A stretch of 64,000 nt of DNA from Epiperipatus broadwayi (Eukaryota > Onychophora > Udeonychophora > Euonychophora > Peripatidae): the NCBI GenBank assembly GCA_028023455.1, contig JAQFVV010006221.1, positions 3,857,166 through 3,921,165 on the forward strand, given 5' to 3'. Both the position numbers and the translations under genes were made by a program. This document shows positions 33,616 through 45,199 of this stretch, one piece after another (position 1 is the first letter of the stretch; each line of letters begins with the position of its first letter). A model generated the notes under the pieces. It was not told the DNA's origin. It ran no database searches and saw nothing but the letters and a program-made list of their open reading frames with translations.

Positions 33616-35809
33616 TAATCTATAACATTCCATATTGTATATATTCTCATATATTATATTGTAACGGAATATAATATCCCATCACATTATTTTAAAATGA
33701 AAATAAAAAGATTGTAAATAAAATTGATTTATTAAAAAGAAAAAAACTTAAAAACTGAAAAGTAAAAGTTGTTTAATATATATATTGTCGCGCAGATGGA
33801 AAACTTAAACTATTTTAAGAAAAAGTATTTAAAAGTATTTTTGTTGTAAAAAAAAAAATAATAATAAAATAGAAATAATGTTGATTTCTATAATCATAGA
33901 AAATGGAAATGATTGTCTTATTAATTAAATGATTGTTCAAAAGCAAACTAGCCTTTGAGGCACTTAAAATAAATTAAATGGTCAGATAAGAGAATACAAA
34001 GAAATTAAATGACCAATGCAAGCACGAAAATGACAGCACGGACCATAACTGAAACACGAGAGGATTAGTGACATCTTGCTCATTGAATCCCAAGATCTGA
34101 TGATAAGAGACCAAGAAAAATATAAAAGCAAAATGATTATTATAATTGGATCTTAGAGCTGACTATGACTATATCATTATAACTAGCTATATTGCAGATT
34201 TTCACGATATGGATCTCTGCAATAAATTTAATTTTTCAGACAACCAGCTGAGGTCTCTGGATGACAGTTCCTGACCAAATGAATGGCAAGTATTGATTTC
34301 ATTTCAAAGAAGGACAAAATCTATAAAGTGGTCACGAAAATGGACTTCTAAATCTGCTAAATCGTAAAGTATAAACTTTTGTGTCTATCTAATAAGAACT
34401 TTCCTAAAATTGCAACTAATTAATAGCTGAAAATAAGAACTCTTATCTGACTTAAAAAATGCAAATTCAATTGTTAATAATTTTTTTATGCAGATGTTTA
34501 AGCAATCATTTCCATTTCATTTGTGTGTGTGTGTGTATTATGTTTTAACTAAAATGTATTAAATTTAAAGTTGGGTGTAGATAGCTGCATGGATAAAGAT
34601 TAATAACTATGTTTAATTTCGTTTATGTTGAGTTTAAGGGATTTTAATTTCAGGTTATTTATTTCATAGTTAGGGCAATGCTTGTGGAGGGATATATGGG
34701 TGTTTATATTAATGTAATGTGAAGCATGTTTAGCATACAGGGCAACATGCCCAACTGAATGCATGACCCCAAAGAGGCAGTCATATGGTTGCAATGGTCA
34801 CAGACATATTTTCTGTGCCATTGACCCCTTCTAGCTCTGGAGGGATTATAAGTTGGCAGAAGACCACTCTCCCCCATGTGTAGAACTCTTTAAAAAAATT
34901 ATATACATGATTCCTTAGTCAGACAGATGCACATTTCTGTTTTAGACATGGATCATTTTCTTCAAATAATATCACGCTGTCAGATGCACATTCCTGTCAG
35001 TGTGGTTTTATGCTAGCATCTTCATATTGCATTGATTGTGACTATATATCTGGAAGCAGGCATTGGGTTGACTACGAACTTTTAGTCTGAGATTGAATGA
35101 ATGTTTTGATAAGTTTTAAGGGGAAGAAAAATCTATGTAGCCTATTTATACTCAACATGCTAAAGTAAAATATAATTTAAATATCCATCTGTGCGGTCTA
35201 TTTAAAATAGTAATTTAAATTTTAAAAAAATTAATTTTAAAATCTAAATAAATTTATTCCTCAATTTTAAATGTGCGTTAATAAAATCTATTTGTGTGTT
35301 AATTACTGGCAGTGGCTTCTTTTATTTTATTGTTTTAAATATTAATATATTTTGAGAATCTAAATCTATTAAAACTTATAAAAATGTTTAAATCTCTGCT
35401 ACTCTATGAGCTAGTGACATTGGGCAAATGGTCAGAATAATATATATATATAAATTTTTTTGAATCTTAACTTACGTATCTGCCTACTATATAAATTTTT
35501 TTAGGTTCAAATGCCTAGATGGCCCCCTCGTACGGCAGATATGGTAAGACCCTTGCAGCAACCATTAAAATATAATATTTGTGAATATAATAAAGATTAT
35601 GTTAATTGTAACTCAGGTGTTTGTATTATTTTTCTGTAAGTTAGGTCTGTGATCCAGACCAAATACAACACATGACAACTGACTTTATAGCTGAATCTGG
35701 AAAAGGAAACAAAAAATTCATTTTTAATACTATAATTCATTTTAATTAATTATTTTGAAAATGATTTAAGATTGTATTTTTATTGTAATCTTTTTTTACC
35801 ATTACTAGA
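33616..35809. other. AT-rich DNA, no gene seen
   Basis: A short GTGTGTGTGTG run lies at 34521-34535. A loose repeat CAGATGCACATT-CTGT occurs at 34924 and 34980. No gene or RNA recognised. Confidence 0.35.
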
Positions 35810-36240
35810 TATTAGAGAAATTGGTGAAATAATATATTGTGGTATAAATAAAATAAATACATTAATTATATTTAATATATAGAATTTTTTTACGACTTAA
35901 CTATTAACAACTTAACATTAAGAAAATTAGCAGAGATCCCAACCAAGAGATAGATTCAGGAAAGCTTTAGTAAATCTGTCGATTTTGTTACTATAGCTAT
36001 AGATCTAACAGTTATTATGTATTTCAAGGTTATATCTATTCACAACTAAGTGTTGTTGGCTGAGTGGTCAGCGTAGCTGCCTTACAAGCAGTTGTCCCAG
36101 GTTCATGGATTTGCTTCCCGGCTGATGCTTTGACACATGAAAAAAAAACTACATAGGTCAATGCCTGTTAAATTTCATCCATAAAGAAGATAAATACAAC
36201 AATTATAGGTTGGACAGAGTCTGCTGATGAAAAAATCAAA
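35810..36240 (+). repeat. Dispersed repeat, copy 2, split by a SINE
   Basis: Second copy of the 32.86 kb repeat. The match resumes after the SINE at 36047-36148, so the repeat was present before the SINE landed. Confidence 0.65.
36047..36148 (+). mobile_element. tRNA-derived SINE, diverged
   Basis: Carries the A box GTTGGCTGAGTGGTCAGCG, the anticodon arm CTGCCTTACAAGCAG and a mutated B box (GATTTGCTTCCCGGC), ending GACACATG plus poly-A. Without the insertion seen in the 16 kb copies, the anticodon loop would be CTTACAA. Confidence 0.85.
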
Positions 36241-36779
36241 TCCAATTGATTTTATTGTTGAATCTGAAAAAAGAAATTTGTTTTGAAACTCATAAAAAAT
36301 ATGGTTTTTTATACCACAATTCTTAATTTGTAGCTTTTTAGTCAAATCATGATTTAAAATTTTGTACAGTGGAAATACAAAATATACTGATCCAACTACA
36401 TAACTTTAATTATACATTATCCAAAGAAAAACTTAAACAAAAAAAATGCCAAGTAAACAAATAAAAAAAAACATTAAAATTCTCAAAATTTTACAACATA
36501 TGGCAGCCATATTTTTCTTCACTGTATGCCATGTTCGATTATATATTTTTAATAATATTTCTTCAGCTTATGTTGAAAACACATACATTTTAGTCTTCAT
36601 TTATTATTCTTTTTGAATTTGATGTGCAATTAAGCTTAAAATTTTTTTAGAACATACTAAAAAATAATATGGATTTTTAAACGTCAAAATAAATACAGAG
36701 ATTCTAATTTCTTGATAGCAAGACTACTAATTGCAAGGAAATCAATTCATATATCACATGACTTAATTTAATAAGCTTG

Positions 36780-37190
36780 TATTACAAATGTTGTATAAGG
36801 AGCATGCCAATAGCTCTTAACATGCTTTTCAGAATATCCCTATCCCAGACCAGTTTCCTTGCAATTATTATTATTGCTATTAGGACTTTGGCAATTTTAT
36901 ATTGCTAAAGCTATTAATATATGGTGCATTTGAACTTAGTTCAGTACCATATGGCTATTTAAGTTAGATATTTGGATTTGAAGACATATGGATGTGTAAA
37001 AATTTCAGATTTTCTACTTAATAGTTAAACATTAGATAAAGTGCTGGGCTTGACCTAGTATTTTAAATCTAATGCTTGAGTATCCTAGAATCTCACTGAC
37101 AAAATCCAGATCTAGAAACTAGTCTGGGGATAGGAATATTCTGAAAAGCTTATTAAGATCTATTGGCACAGTCATTATATAACAAGACTA
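36780..37190. repeat. Family-1 relative (subfamily B), foldback
   Basis: Arms share GAATATCCCTATCCCAGACC / GTCTGGGGATAGGAATATTC. It begins with ATCACATGACTTA-TAAGCTTGTATTAC just upstream (36755), the same block as in the 48.57 kb element. The interior has GTGCTGGGCTTGACCTAGTA and ATTTCAGATTTTCTACTTAA, also found inverted at 56.6 kb. Confidence 0.75.
37093..37150 (+). ncRNA. Hammerhead relic (subfamily B)
   Basis: TCTCA, core CTGACAA (G8 changed), a weak stem II ATC/GAT, GAAAC, palindrome ACTAGT, C, TGGGGAT and GGAATATTC. Decayed but in the same order as the 56.5 kb copy. Confidence 0.4.
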
Positions 37191-37439
37191 CTAATATGTT
37201 TCTATAAGAGTAAAAAGTTATTGAAAAAAAAGAATACCACCCAGAGCATAATTAATAGCAATAAAAGTCTGACATTGTGCTAATTATTTTGTTTTGAAAA
37301 TAAAAATATGGTTAGTTTTTTTTTCTTATTCTTATTGCTTCTGTAAATGCATGAGGGAACACACACTCTCTAAAATATAAATAAATGTATTTCCTTAATT
37401 TATATTAATAACTATATTTTTATTATTTTTAAAATTTTG

Positions 37440-38230
37440 ATTATACTATAATCTTGATTTATATGGTACTATACATATAAAAATGTAACAGGGATCTCTC
37501 TTCATTACTATGAACAGCCCACATTTGGTCCCAACTACAGCTGGCTTACTAACCCAACCATGCTCTATGATGAGACTACTGAGGAACAATTTCAGCTTAA
37601 AGTCTATTGCTGATAATGTTAACTCAGCACAATAATATTTCCTACTTATCATATGAATATAAACTGTGAAACCGAAGGTGAATAGAATGTTTATTAGTTT
37701 TAACTGGCAATATTCTTATAGGTGCAGAACTAGCAATCTAGGTTTAAACTTATACCCTTTGAAGAGATTCTGTTAGCTCCAGATCATAGCTCTAAGGTTG
37801 TGAAACTTATTGGCAATGTTGCACTACTTAGTCAACTTGATGATGCATAAAGGAGAAATGAGTTGTAACAATAACAATTTTATTTCTGTAGTAACATGCA
37901 AGTGGTCTTTACATTCTCTCAAACAATTACTAGTATCGACCTCATCAAGACATTTGGATCCCCAGGTAACCATTATATTATATTTTTTTTAAAAATTAAC
38001 TAAATACCCATACTAAAGAAATATATATATATTATTACCCAAATGCCATGTTGAGATTGAAATTATATATGAGGGAAAAACAATTATATAGATAATGCAC
38101 ACATATAAGAAAAAAATTACAAAACATAAATACACATCTCAGTCTAAAGTAAGCACATATATAATATTTAAAGTAGATGGATTAATGTAAAGAAATAAAT
38201 TATCACTGGTTAATAATTAACCTCTATATC
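37440..38230. repeat. Dispersed repeat, copy 2 (pairs with 9.33 kb)
   Basis: Colinear with 9330-10160 over about 800 bp at moderate identity. It contains the AACAATTTTATT-CTGTAGTAACATG block (AATAAA on the minus strand) and the ATATATAATATTTAAAGTAGAT tail. Confidence 0.7.
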
Positions 38231-38624
38231 CAAATATTATACAGTAAATGTGGTTGTATAAAGAAACTCTTCTTTTATGACATATGGTTTTATCATACCA
38301 TTCTGAATTTTTAATAACATTTAAAATATTATGAAAACCACTAAAAAGTATTCTCTGAAAAGCTTGTATTGATTGCATTGTAATTAGTACCTTATAACGT
38401 CTTAAAAAAAGAATTCTGACATTTATTCAATCACTTTTTTATATATTAAATTTTCTGCATAGTTTAGTGCAGCAAAAAAAGTTATACTAAAAAATCAAAA
38501 ACTATTAAAACAATTTTTATGTAAAGAAGATACTAATTTTATCTATTAAATGAATCTGTCATGTTCAACCTGCAACTTAGATGCTTAAATATCAACTAAC
38601 CATATTATTAACCTTCTAGCATCC

Positions 38625-39190
38625 TTTAATTACTTTGGCTTGCACTGGGGAGTACTACTGTATGAAGATAATTGCTACTTTTTAACAGTTTATGTAAGCA
38701 TAAGAAATAGTGATCATGTGATGTTTTAGTGGTTTAACACCAATTCTGGCCAATGGATAATGGTGACCATGGTTACTAAAAAATCAAAGATATCAAAATA
38801 TATAAACACTGAAGTGTGATCAGATCTGTATGACTATACAAGAAAATGAGCTTGGATTGAAAACATCATTGTGCTTTCATTTTGAATTCCTAGTTTTTTT
38901 GTTTTCATTTTGGATTCATAGCTTTATAATTAACTAAAAAGGAAAAAGGTGACTGATATAGGGTGAATTAGATCAAATGATCTAAATGCAGTGCCCTCAG
39001 ATCCAAGACTCCTCATTAATGGATACCACAAGCTAGAAACTAGTCTTGGAATTATGGATAGGAATTTTGATGCACAGACCTCCTAGCATCCATTGATTAC
39101 TATGGTTTGCACTGGGTGGCACTACTATATGGAAAGTGATGCTGCTGTTTTAACAGCTGATGTAAGCATAAGAAATGTTGGTCATGCATA
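38625..39190 (+). repeat. Family-1 repeat, decayed
   Basis: Runs from CATCCTTTAATTACTTTGGC and the TGATCATGTGATGTTT block through GACTATACAAGAAAATGAGC, GATCCAAGACTCCTCATTAA, AGAAACTAGTCTTGGA and CATCCATTGATTACT to TTTAACAGCTGATGTAAGCA. The hammerhead portion (39000-39055) keeps stem I fragments and GAAACTAGTC but not the core. Confidence 0.7.
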
Positions 39191-39939
39191 CAAACTGTTG
39201 TATTATCTAAAGACAAAAAACAAATTCTGGATTTAATTTAAAGTACTCTGTTTTACTTGCATTGAACTTAATAGCTATCATGAGCTGGGCATTTTGAATA
39301 AAAATTAATTAAATTGTCTTGTTGTATATTAAATATAGACAACACAACAGTAATAATTATAATAATAAAGGAGTTTCTATAATTAGAAATGAATAATCTT
39401 GATTTTTTTTTTTTTTTAAAGTTAAAAAAATCAAATTCATTTTCCAATTTTTGTCGAATATGGGTGTGATAAGTTGCTCTGGAGATCAGATAATGTTTAA
39501 ATATTCAAATATTAAGTAGATCACAACAGTTGCATTCAATTGATCATTTTCCCTGTATGGTTTGTTTGGCACAGTGGTAGAGGCAAATCCTGGTTCTTCT
39601 CTGTCATATCTAGTATTTGATCTTCTTAATGAACTTCTGAACAATAAACTATTTAATTATTTTTGTCATGTGTGATTTAGTCAGTGATTGAGTGAGCGAT
39701 TCTAGAACATGAGGTTATGACTCAGCTTTGTTACTTCTAGTGCTATTTCTTATGAACTTCTGAGAAATAAGCCATCCAATTATCTTTTAATTGCACAAGT
39801 GTGGTTTTATCATTTTACTCAGCTAAATATCAATCTAAAAACTTTTAACACTTGATGCTATCACTGTGCTAAACATTATAGATGAAAAATCTTTTCACTT
39901 TCCAGAAAACCACTGTTGTGAAATTAATGTTACTTAGAT

Positions 39940-40600
39940 TATAATAAATAATAAAAATTCATATACAACAGCTATATAATTATATATATATATATATTAA
40001 TTAATATAAAGTTGTATAATGTATGTATTATTTATTATGTATATTGTTATGTTATATAGTCAATTCTTTGAAGTTAAAATGGATTTTTATATGAAAGTTT
40101 TATTCTATTTTACTAATGTTTATTAATGTTGTTATTTTACTTCCATTATAGAACATCAGATGGTGTTCTATCTGCAATAATTAGTTAACATTAAAATAGA
40201 TGTTTAACATTTGAAAAAGGTATGAAACCCTGTGTTGAAAAAGGCTTTTCATATGTAATTATTATTAATATATATAATATTCAAATATAATTATATTGTC
40301 TATACTAAATATAATGTAATTAGAAGAAACAAAAGCGCAAATTTTCAAGCTACCTACAGCTATGTACTCCATCTTATACAACTGATACATATGACCACAT
40401 ACACGTGAAAAAGGTAAATGATCTTCAATATGAAATGTGTATATTGGAGATCATTTACCCTTTTTACATGTATGTGATTGTATGTATCACTTTATAAAAT
40501 GGAGTACATGGCTGTAGGAAGCTTGACAGTCTGAGTTCAAATCCCTTCTATATATATAGCTGTTGCATATGATTTTTATTATTAATTATAATTTATATGA
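39940..40600. mobile_element. Foldback element with inner palindrome and hammerhead remnant
   Basis: Outer inverted ends AATAATAAAAATTCATATAC with AACAGCTATATA (from about 39945) and their complement (to about 40590). An inner palindrome (about 40343-40535) pairs AGCTACCTACAGCTATGTAC with its complement. At the centre, GGTAAATGATC and GATCATTTACC flank TTCAATATGAAATGTGTATA and TTGGA. This matches a family-2 hammerhead whose CTGATGA and stem II have been deleted, leaving stem I and the GAAA-stem III-cleavage half (40413-40459). A B-box-like GAGTTCAAATCCC lies at 40533. Confidence 0.7.
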
Positions 40601-40807
40601 GAGAACAGCAAAATGGATTTCATTAATCTCCATTTTTATTATGTTACATAGATATCTTATAATTTTAACTTAGTGAGTTCAAACTTAATATGCAATTTAG
40701 CTGTAGTTATATAAATCTATGTATATTTATAATAATAAATACATTTTTAAATAACTTTTTCTTTAATTCAATATCAAAGATTTTTTTCTCTTTTCTGTGT
40801 AATGCAC

Positions 40808-40985
40808 ATAAATGTTCTGGACGTTTATACAGAAAAGATAATCATATCTCTTTTAAAAATTAGCTTTCAATCATGCTTAGCATGTATCAAAAGCATGCTA
40901 AGCATGAATAAAAGCTAATTTTAAAAATATATATAACTATCTCTTTCTGTATATATGTCCAGAATATCTATATAAATATTAATAT
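40808..40985. repeat. Short palindromic foldback
   Basis: Arms about 70-80 bp: TTCTGGACGTTTATACAGAA through AAAATTAGCTTTCAATCATG with CTTAGCATG, then a 9-bp spacer and the complement CATGCTAAGCATG through TATGTCCAGAATAT. No coding sequence. Confidence 0.8.
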
Positions 40986-41166
40986 AACTTTTTATTGTCA
41001 AATTTTCTGCATTTTGTGAAAACTATCTGAACACCTATATATACTCTGAAAGTTGGAAATTAAGAAAAGTGCATTTATTGATAGAATATATGGTGGATTT
41101 TTATGTATATAAAGTCAATTTTAAACAATTGGCTTGCTGAGAAAATTTTAGCAGCCCATCACTAAC

Positions 41167-41403
41167 TGTACACTGCTCTAGAAGATGGAAGCGAAAAGTT
41201 TAGTCTGCTTAATTTAGCATAATAAAAATATTTGTTTTATTCCAGCTCTAGTATACATGAATACTTAAGTGAGCTTTACCAAAAGAGAAGAAAGTTTATG
41301 AAGAATGACTAGACAAACTATAACGGCAACTATATGCGATTAATACAATCTTTATTTTTAAAGATTGTATATTTATAATTCATAATGATGATTAACTATT
41401 ACA
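41167..41403 (-). repeat. Candidate 3' LTR of the Ty3/gypsy element
   Basis: On the minus strand the purine run AAAGGGGGAGAAA (plus 41404-41417) is followed directly by TGTAATAGTTAATCATC. This matches a polypurine tract plus LTR start. The candidate LTR contains an AATAAA (GCTGGAATAAAACAAAT) and would end AGTGTACA. A 45-bp part (GCAACTATATGCGATTAATA) recurs at 62.24 kb. I could not find a matching 5' LTR, so the left boundary is a guess. Confidence 0.4.
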
Positions 41404-42029
41404 TTTCTCCCCCTTTATAAAAAAAAGTTTTGCTATATTAATGAAATGGATCATAACAGGAAATAATCTTTATCAAAGAATATTATTTTACAGGACCAAA
41501 ACATCCTGCTATAATACAAGGAAGCTATTTTTAACTACCAAACTTATTTACACTATGTTCTCTATTCTTTCAAATTTATTAAAAACAAAGTCTTAAACTA
41601 CATCATTTTAATTCACGATGATTTAACAAACATTGAACTTTAAAATTACAATGCATTCTTAATATTTATTAAAATTATACATTTACAAGCATATTTCTTA
41701 AAAATAAAGAAGGCAATAGATATACAAGCAATACTGATAATTAATATATATATGAAATAAGGGTTTTAAAAAATGTCATTAGTCTTCTAGATACATGAGC
41801 TTCAAACTTCGTGTATTATAAATTCCTTTTAACCTGTCAGATATATCCATCATTTATGCATTTCTCCTACTTTTCTATGTATTTAATAGAGTCCTTCATA
41901 GAGATTTAAAAAAAATTTATACTTACGTTTTTGTGGATTCTAACATGGGGATACAAATTAATACTGAATTTCTAACCTTAAACTGACTTGAACATTGTGG
42001 TCTTTCTGACTTCTGTTTTTCAATCATCC

Positions 42030-42485
42030 TTATTGCTATTCAGCCATGATGGTTCTCTTACAGATATATTCTAAATAATCTACTCAGTTCCTTCATGATT
42101 TTCTCAGATTAAATTGGAGATTATAAATAGAGCTTAGAATAGGTTTAATATTTTGAATTTTCAACCAATCTTTCCATTCTTAAGATATAAACAACATGAC
42201 CTAATATGTGAGGATAGATTTGGATTTTCCAATTAATGGGAATAGAGAATTTTGGAAGACCTTAATCACATTACAGGCATTAGAGTTTTGTATAGGATAT
42301 GCAGATATATATTTTAAAAAAAGATTATAAGTAACTAATAAAAATTTGTAGTGGCAGTAAGCTGGCAGAGGCCCATAAAAATCAAATGCTAAAATTTTAT
42401 TTGGCCTATTTGGCAAAATAGGCTGTAATTTACTGGTATAGGATTTATTTAAAAATTTAATTATACATATGGGATTTTTTTGCAT
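42030..42485 (-). pseudogene. Integrase core relic (Ty3/gypsy)
   Basis: Reads LPNRPNKILAFDFYGPLPAY, then KFLLVTYNLFLKYISAYPIQ, matching the first catalytic aspartate block (D-F-GPLP, then V.D.F.KY..YP). After a stop it continues WKDWLKIQNIKPILSSIYNL and QSNL, matching the GI.--.SS.YHPQ.NG block before the catalytic glutamate, which is not recognisable. Its upstream side is cut by the foldback insertion at the MQKNPICIIKF residues. Confidence 0.8.
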
Positions 42486-43130
42486 GCGTTAATGAAGCTG
42501 TAATTATGCTATAATGTTTAATATGCCTGCTTAGCACTTTCGAGATTTAGTATTCTAATCTCATACTCATAGCTTTATGAATGAAGACTGTTGTAATTAA
42601 TTGTACACATATGCAAATGAGCTTGAATTTTTAATTAGTTAGTCCATTGTTTGGAGAAAGCAAAGCATGCCTCTCTTCTATTAATGGCACTGAAATCATT
42701 TGCTATGTAAAAAGCTTTTTTGACTTTTCTTTTGGCATCACTCTTCTCTGTGCAAATTATTTGGGCAGAACTGGGTTCAAACACATGGCCTGTAGCTGCT
42801 TGGTGGTCCCAGTTCTGCCCAAATAATTTGCACAGAGAAGAATGATGCCAAAAGAAAGGTCAAAGAAGCTTTTTACATAGCAAATGATCTCAGTGCCATT
42901 AATAGAAGTGAGGCATGCTTTGCTCTTTCCATACAATTGACTAACTAATTAAATATTCAAGCTCATTTGCATATGTGAACAATAAATTACAACAGTCTTC
43001 ATTCATAAAACTATGAGTATGAGATTAGAATACTAAATCTCGAAAGTGCTAAGCGAGCATATTAAACATTATAGTATAATTATAGCTTCACTAACACATG
43101 CGGTAAAATCACATATGTATAATTACAATT
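42457..43130. repeat. Large near-perfect palindrome inserted in the integrase region
   Basis: Left arm about 42457-42770 and right arm about 42815-43128 are reverse complements over roughly 310 bp at over 90% identity. The non-repeated centre is about 45 bp (CACATGGCCTGTAGCTGCTT). Outer ends are AATTATACATATG and CATATGTATAATT. Internal landmarks are GCACTTTCGAGATTTAGTAT, CTCATTTGCATATG and CCCAAATAATTTGCACAGAG. No open frame. Such long-arm foldbacks can be non-autonomous DNA elements or fused inverted retroelement ends; neither is proven. Confidence 0.85.
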
Positions 43131-43395
43131 TTCATTGGTGAAGAGAAAAACAATTTATTAAAAATTTAATCTTCAGACATACTTCACATGATGTAATCAG
43201 TTTAACATGAATGCGTACATTCTAGGCCAATAGAACAGTCTGTGTACTACATGCTCCACTTTCCAAGATTCGTAATACCTATATAAGCAATGCACATAAT
43301 AAATTAATCTTCCTTCTAAACTTCATTAACAATGTACTTATACATATGTATAATTATAATTTTTATTGGTGAAGAGAAAAACAATTTATTAACAA
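43105..43395 (+). repeat. 55-bp direct repeats flanking a possible LTR
   Basis: ACATATGTATAATTA-AATTTT with ATTGGTGAAGAGAAAAACAA and TTTATTA occurs at 43112-43163 and 43344-43394. Between them are TATATAAGCAATGCACATAA and AATAAATTAATC (TATA-like and AATAAA signals) and, from 43189, TGATGTAATCAG. This could be a plus-strand solo LTR with ATTGGTG as the start of a primer-binding site. Low certainty. Confidence 0.4.
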
Positions 43396-43521
43396 CGTAC
43401 ATATTAGTAAGTTATTCAATAATTTATAGCACAAAAATTTTCTATCAACCATAGAATCGATGACTTCTACAAACTCTGATTCTTTTACTAAACATGAAAT
43501 TATATATTTTAATTTAGGATC

Positions 43522-43785
43522 TTATAACTGAAAATTATCCACAATTTCTAAATTCTTTTCAACTGAATTGTATATTACTAATGAAATCACAGTAAGAAAT
43601 AATTTTTCAATGTCTATATGATGATTTTCAAATTTAATCAGATTTTTGCTAAGAATGTCAAAGACTATATGATTTTTATCTTGACAATATTGCACACTAT
43701 AATTAAAGTGATGTAAGAATAAACTCCATCTTACCACATGTTCATTGTTTAAGTAACCATGATTAAAAAAACTCCACTCTTTCAT
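43522..43785 (-). pseudogene. RNase H C-terminal part (Ty3/gypsy)
   Basis: Reads VVRWSLFLHHFNYSVQYCQD and then NHIVFDILSKN, matching the end of the Ty3/gypsy RNase H domain (R..RW...L..YD..+.Y..G..N..AD.LSR). The final aspartate (FDILSK) is kept. The preceding part (43800-43960, minus) carries further RNase H text broken by stops. Confidence 0.8.
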
Positions 43786-43964
43786 GATCTGTGATTATAA
43801 TAATTTGCAATCCCAACAAAAATTGTTGCAACTTTGTGAATGTCCATATGACTGGAGTTTCTTTCTCTGTTGTGGAATAATGCAACTCTGCATCCTTTAA
43901 ATGACAGCTTAAAAATATAAAACTTGTGGCTTTTCCTTGTCACTTAATTGAAACAACACAACCC

Positions 43965-45050
43965 TTAATCCATAATAACTACTATCCATCTGCACATAAA
44001 TAGTTGGCTAAAATCTGGATAAGGCAAGATTACTTGATTTAAAAATTTAGTCATAATATAATTAAACTTGTCTGTGTAGACCTGTAAGTATTTACAGTTT
44101 TTTTTTAAACAATTGGGCCAAATGAACCATAACAAAAGCAAAATTTTGGTAAAAGCAATGGTAAAAATTATATAGGCTAAGAAAAGAGCAGAGTTGTTTT
44201 CAACTCTTAAGCACTGGGAAGTTTTGCATAGCAACAATCTCATCTGGTTAAGAGTTTATCACTTTGACTGCCATAAGATGGCTTCTTTTAAAATTAATAT
44301 TCTTTAAAAATATTTATAAATGCTGCATGTGCTCCATTATATTCTCTGATGCTATGACAATGTTATCTACATACATGAAGATCATGTATTTTATTGGTCA
44401 AAATTTTATCAAGACAATAAATCAAGCTTGCCCTGCTATTAACTAATGCAAAGGGTCATCGAAAATTAAATGCAGTATATTTTTGATCATTTGGGCATAA
44501 ATAAATCTGCCAACAACTGACAGTCAGATCAATCATAAAAAATCTTTCTTCCCTTTAAACATAGCCAATAGCTCTTGCATAGTAAGCAGAACAACATGCT
44601 CTGGGATTGTTTGGCAGTTCAAGAATCAGGTATCTAAGCAGATGCTAACTGATCCATTCTTTTTTATTACCACTAAACAAAGGCAAAACTCTCCATACAG
44701 TAGTGCCACCCTGTGCCAAACAGAGTAATCAATGGATGCCAGAAGGCACTACTGTATGGAGAGTTTTGCCTTTGTTTACAACAATTATGTGCTAGTATAG
44801 AGATGGTGATCATGTGATGTTTAGTGGTTTATTACCACTAATGGATTATTAAATGATGAAGCAGACTTTTTATAAGACCCCATTCCATCATCTGATTTAT
44901 TTGCTTATCAACTGCATTTTTATAGTGATAAAGTGTAGGAAATGCCTTACATTGAAAATTGCTTAAATAAATTCAATAGATACAGCCTGTAGTAATCCCA
45001 GGATGGTTTAAAAATATATTTTTATATTGTCATAATTCTTCTGTCTTCAC
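43965..45050 (-). pseudogene. Reverse transcriptase relic (Ty3/gypsy)
   Basis: From the right: YKNAVDKQINQMMEWGLIKS (45000-44870 region; the family's 'Q...M...GLI--S' start). A 152-bp insertion (44677-44828) follows, then CLDT-FLNCQTIPEHV, a block equivalent to DL.SGY, FIYAQMIKN, and MYVDNIVIASENIMEH near 44370 for the YVDD box (second D changed to N). After a frameshift come KKNCKYLQVYTDKFNYIMTK and LPYPDFSQLFM, the usual thumb/connection text. Inactive. Confidence 0.85.
44677..44828 (+). mobile_element. Short family-1 element with 13-bp TSD
   Basis: A 152-bp internally deleted member. It starts ACAAAGGCAAAACTCTCCAT, passes AGTAATCAATGGATGCCAGA, and folds straight back into GGCACTACTGTATGGAGAGT with TTTGCC, then ATGGTGATCATGTGATGTTT. 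The hammerhead portion is deleted. It is flanked by identical TTATTACCACTAA at 44664-44676 and 44829-44841, so its ends are exactly known. It interrupts the gypsy reverse transcriptase. Confidence 0.93.
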
Positions 45051-45199
45051 ATTTAAATTACCAGATTCATCCAATTCAATTTAATATCTAACACAATAGT
45101 GGCTGCTTGTACTCAGCTTAAATCCATCAACTGGTGAAAAATGAAATGGTTAAAATTAATTTTTTGATTTTGGCAGGTAAATTGTTTACTAATATAATC

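Noticed and set aside
39575-39650. tRNA-like phrase (GGCACAGTGGTAGAGG)
   Set aside because: An acceptable A box, but no B box or cloverleaf partner within range.
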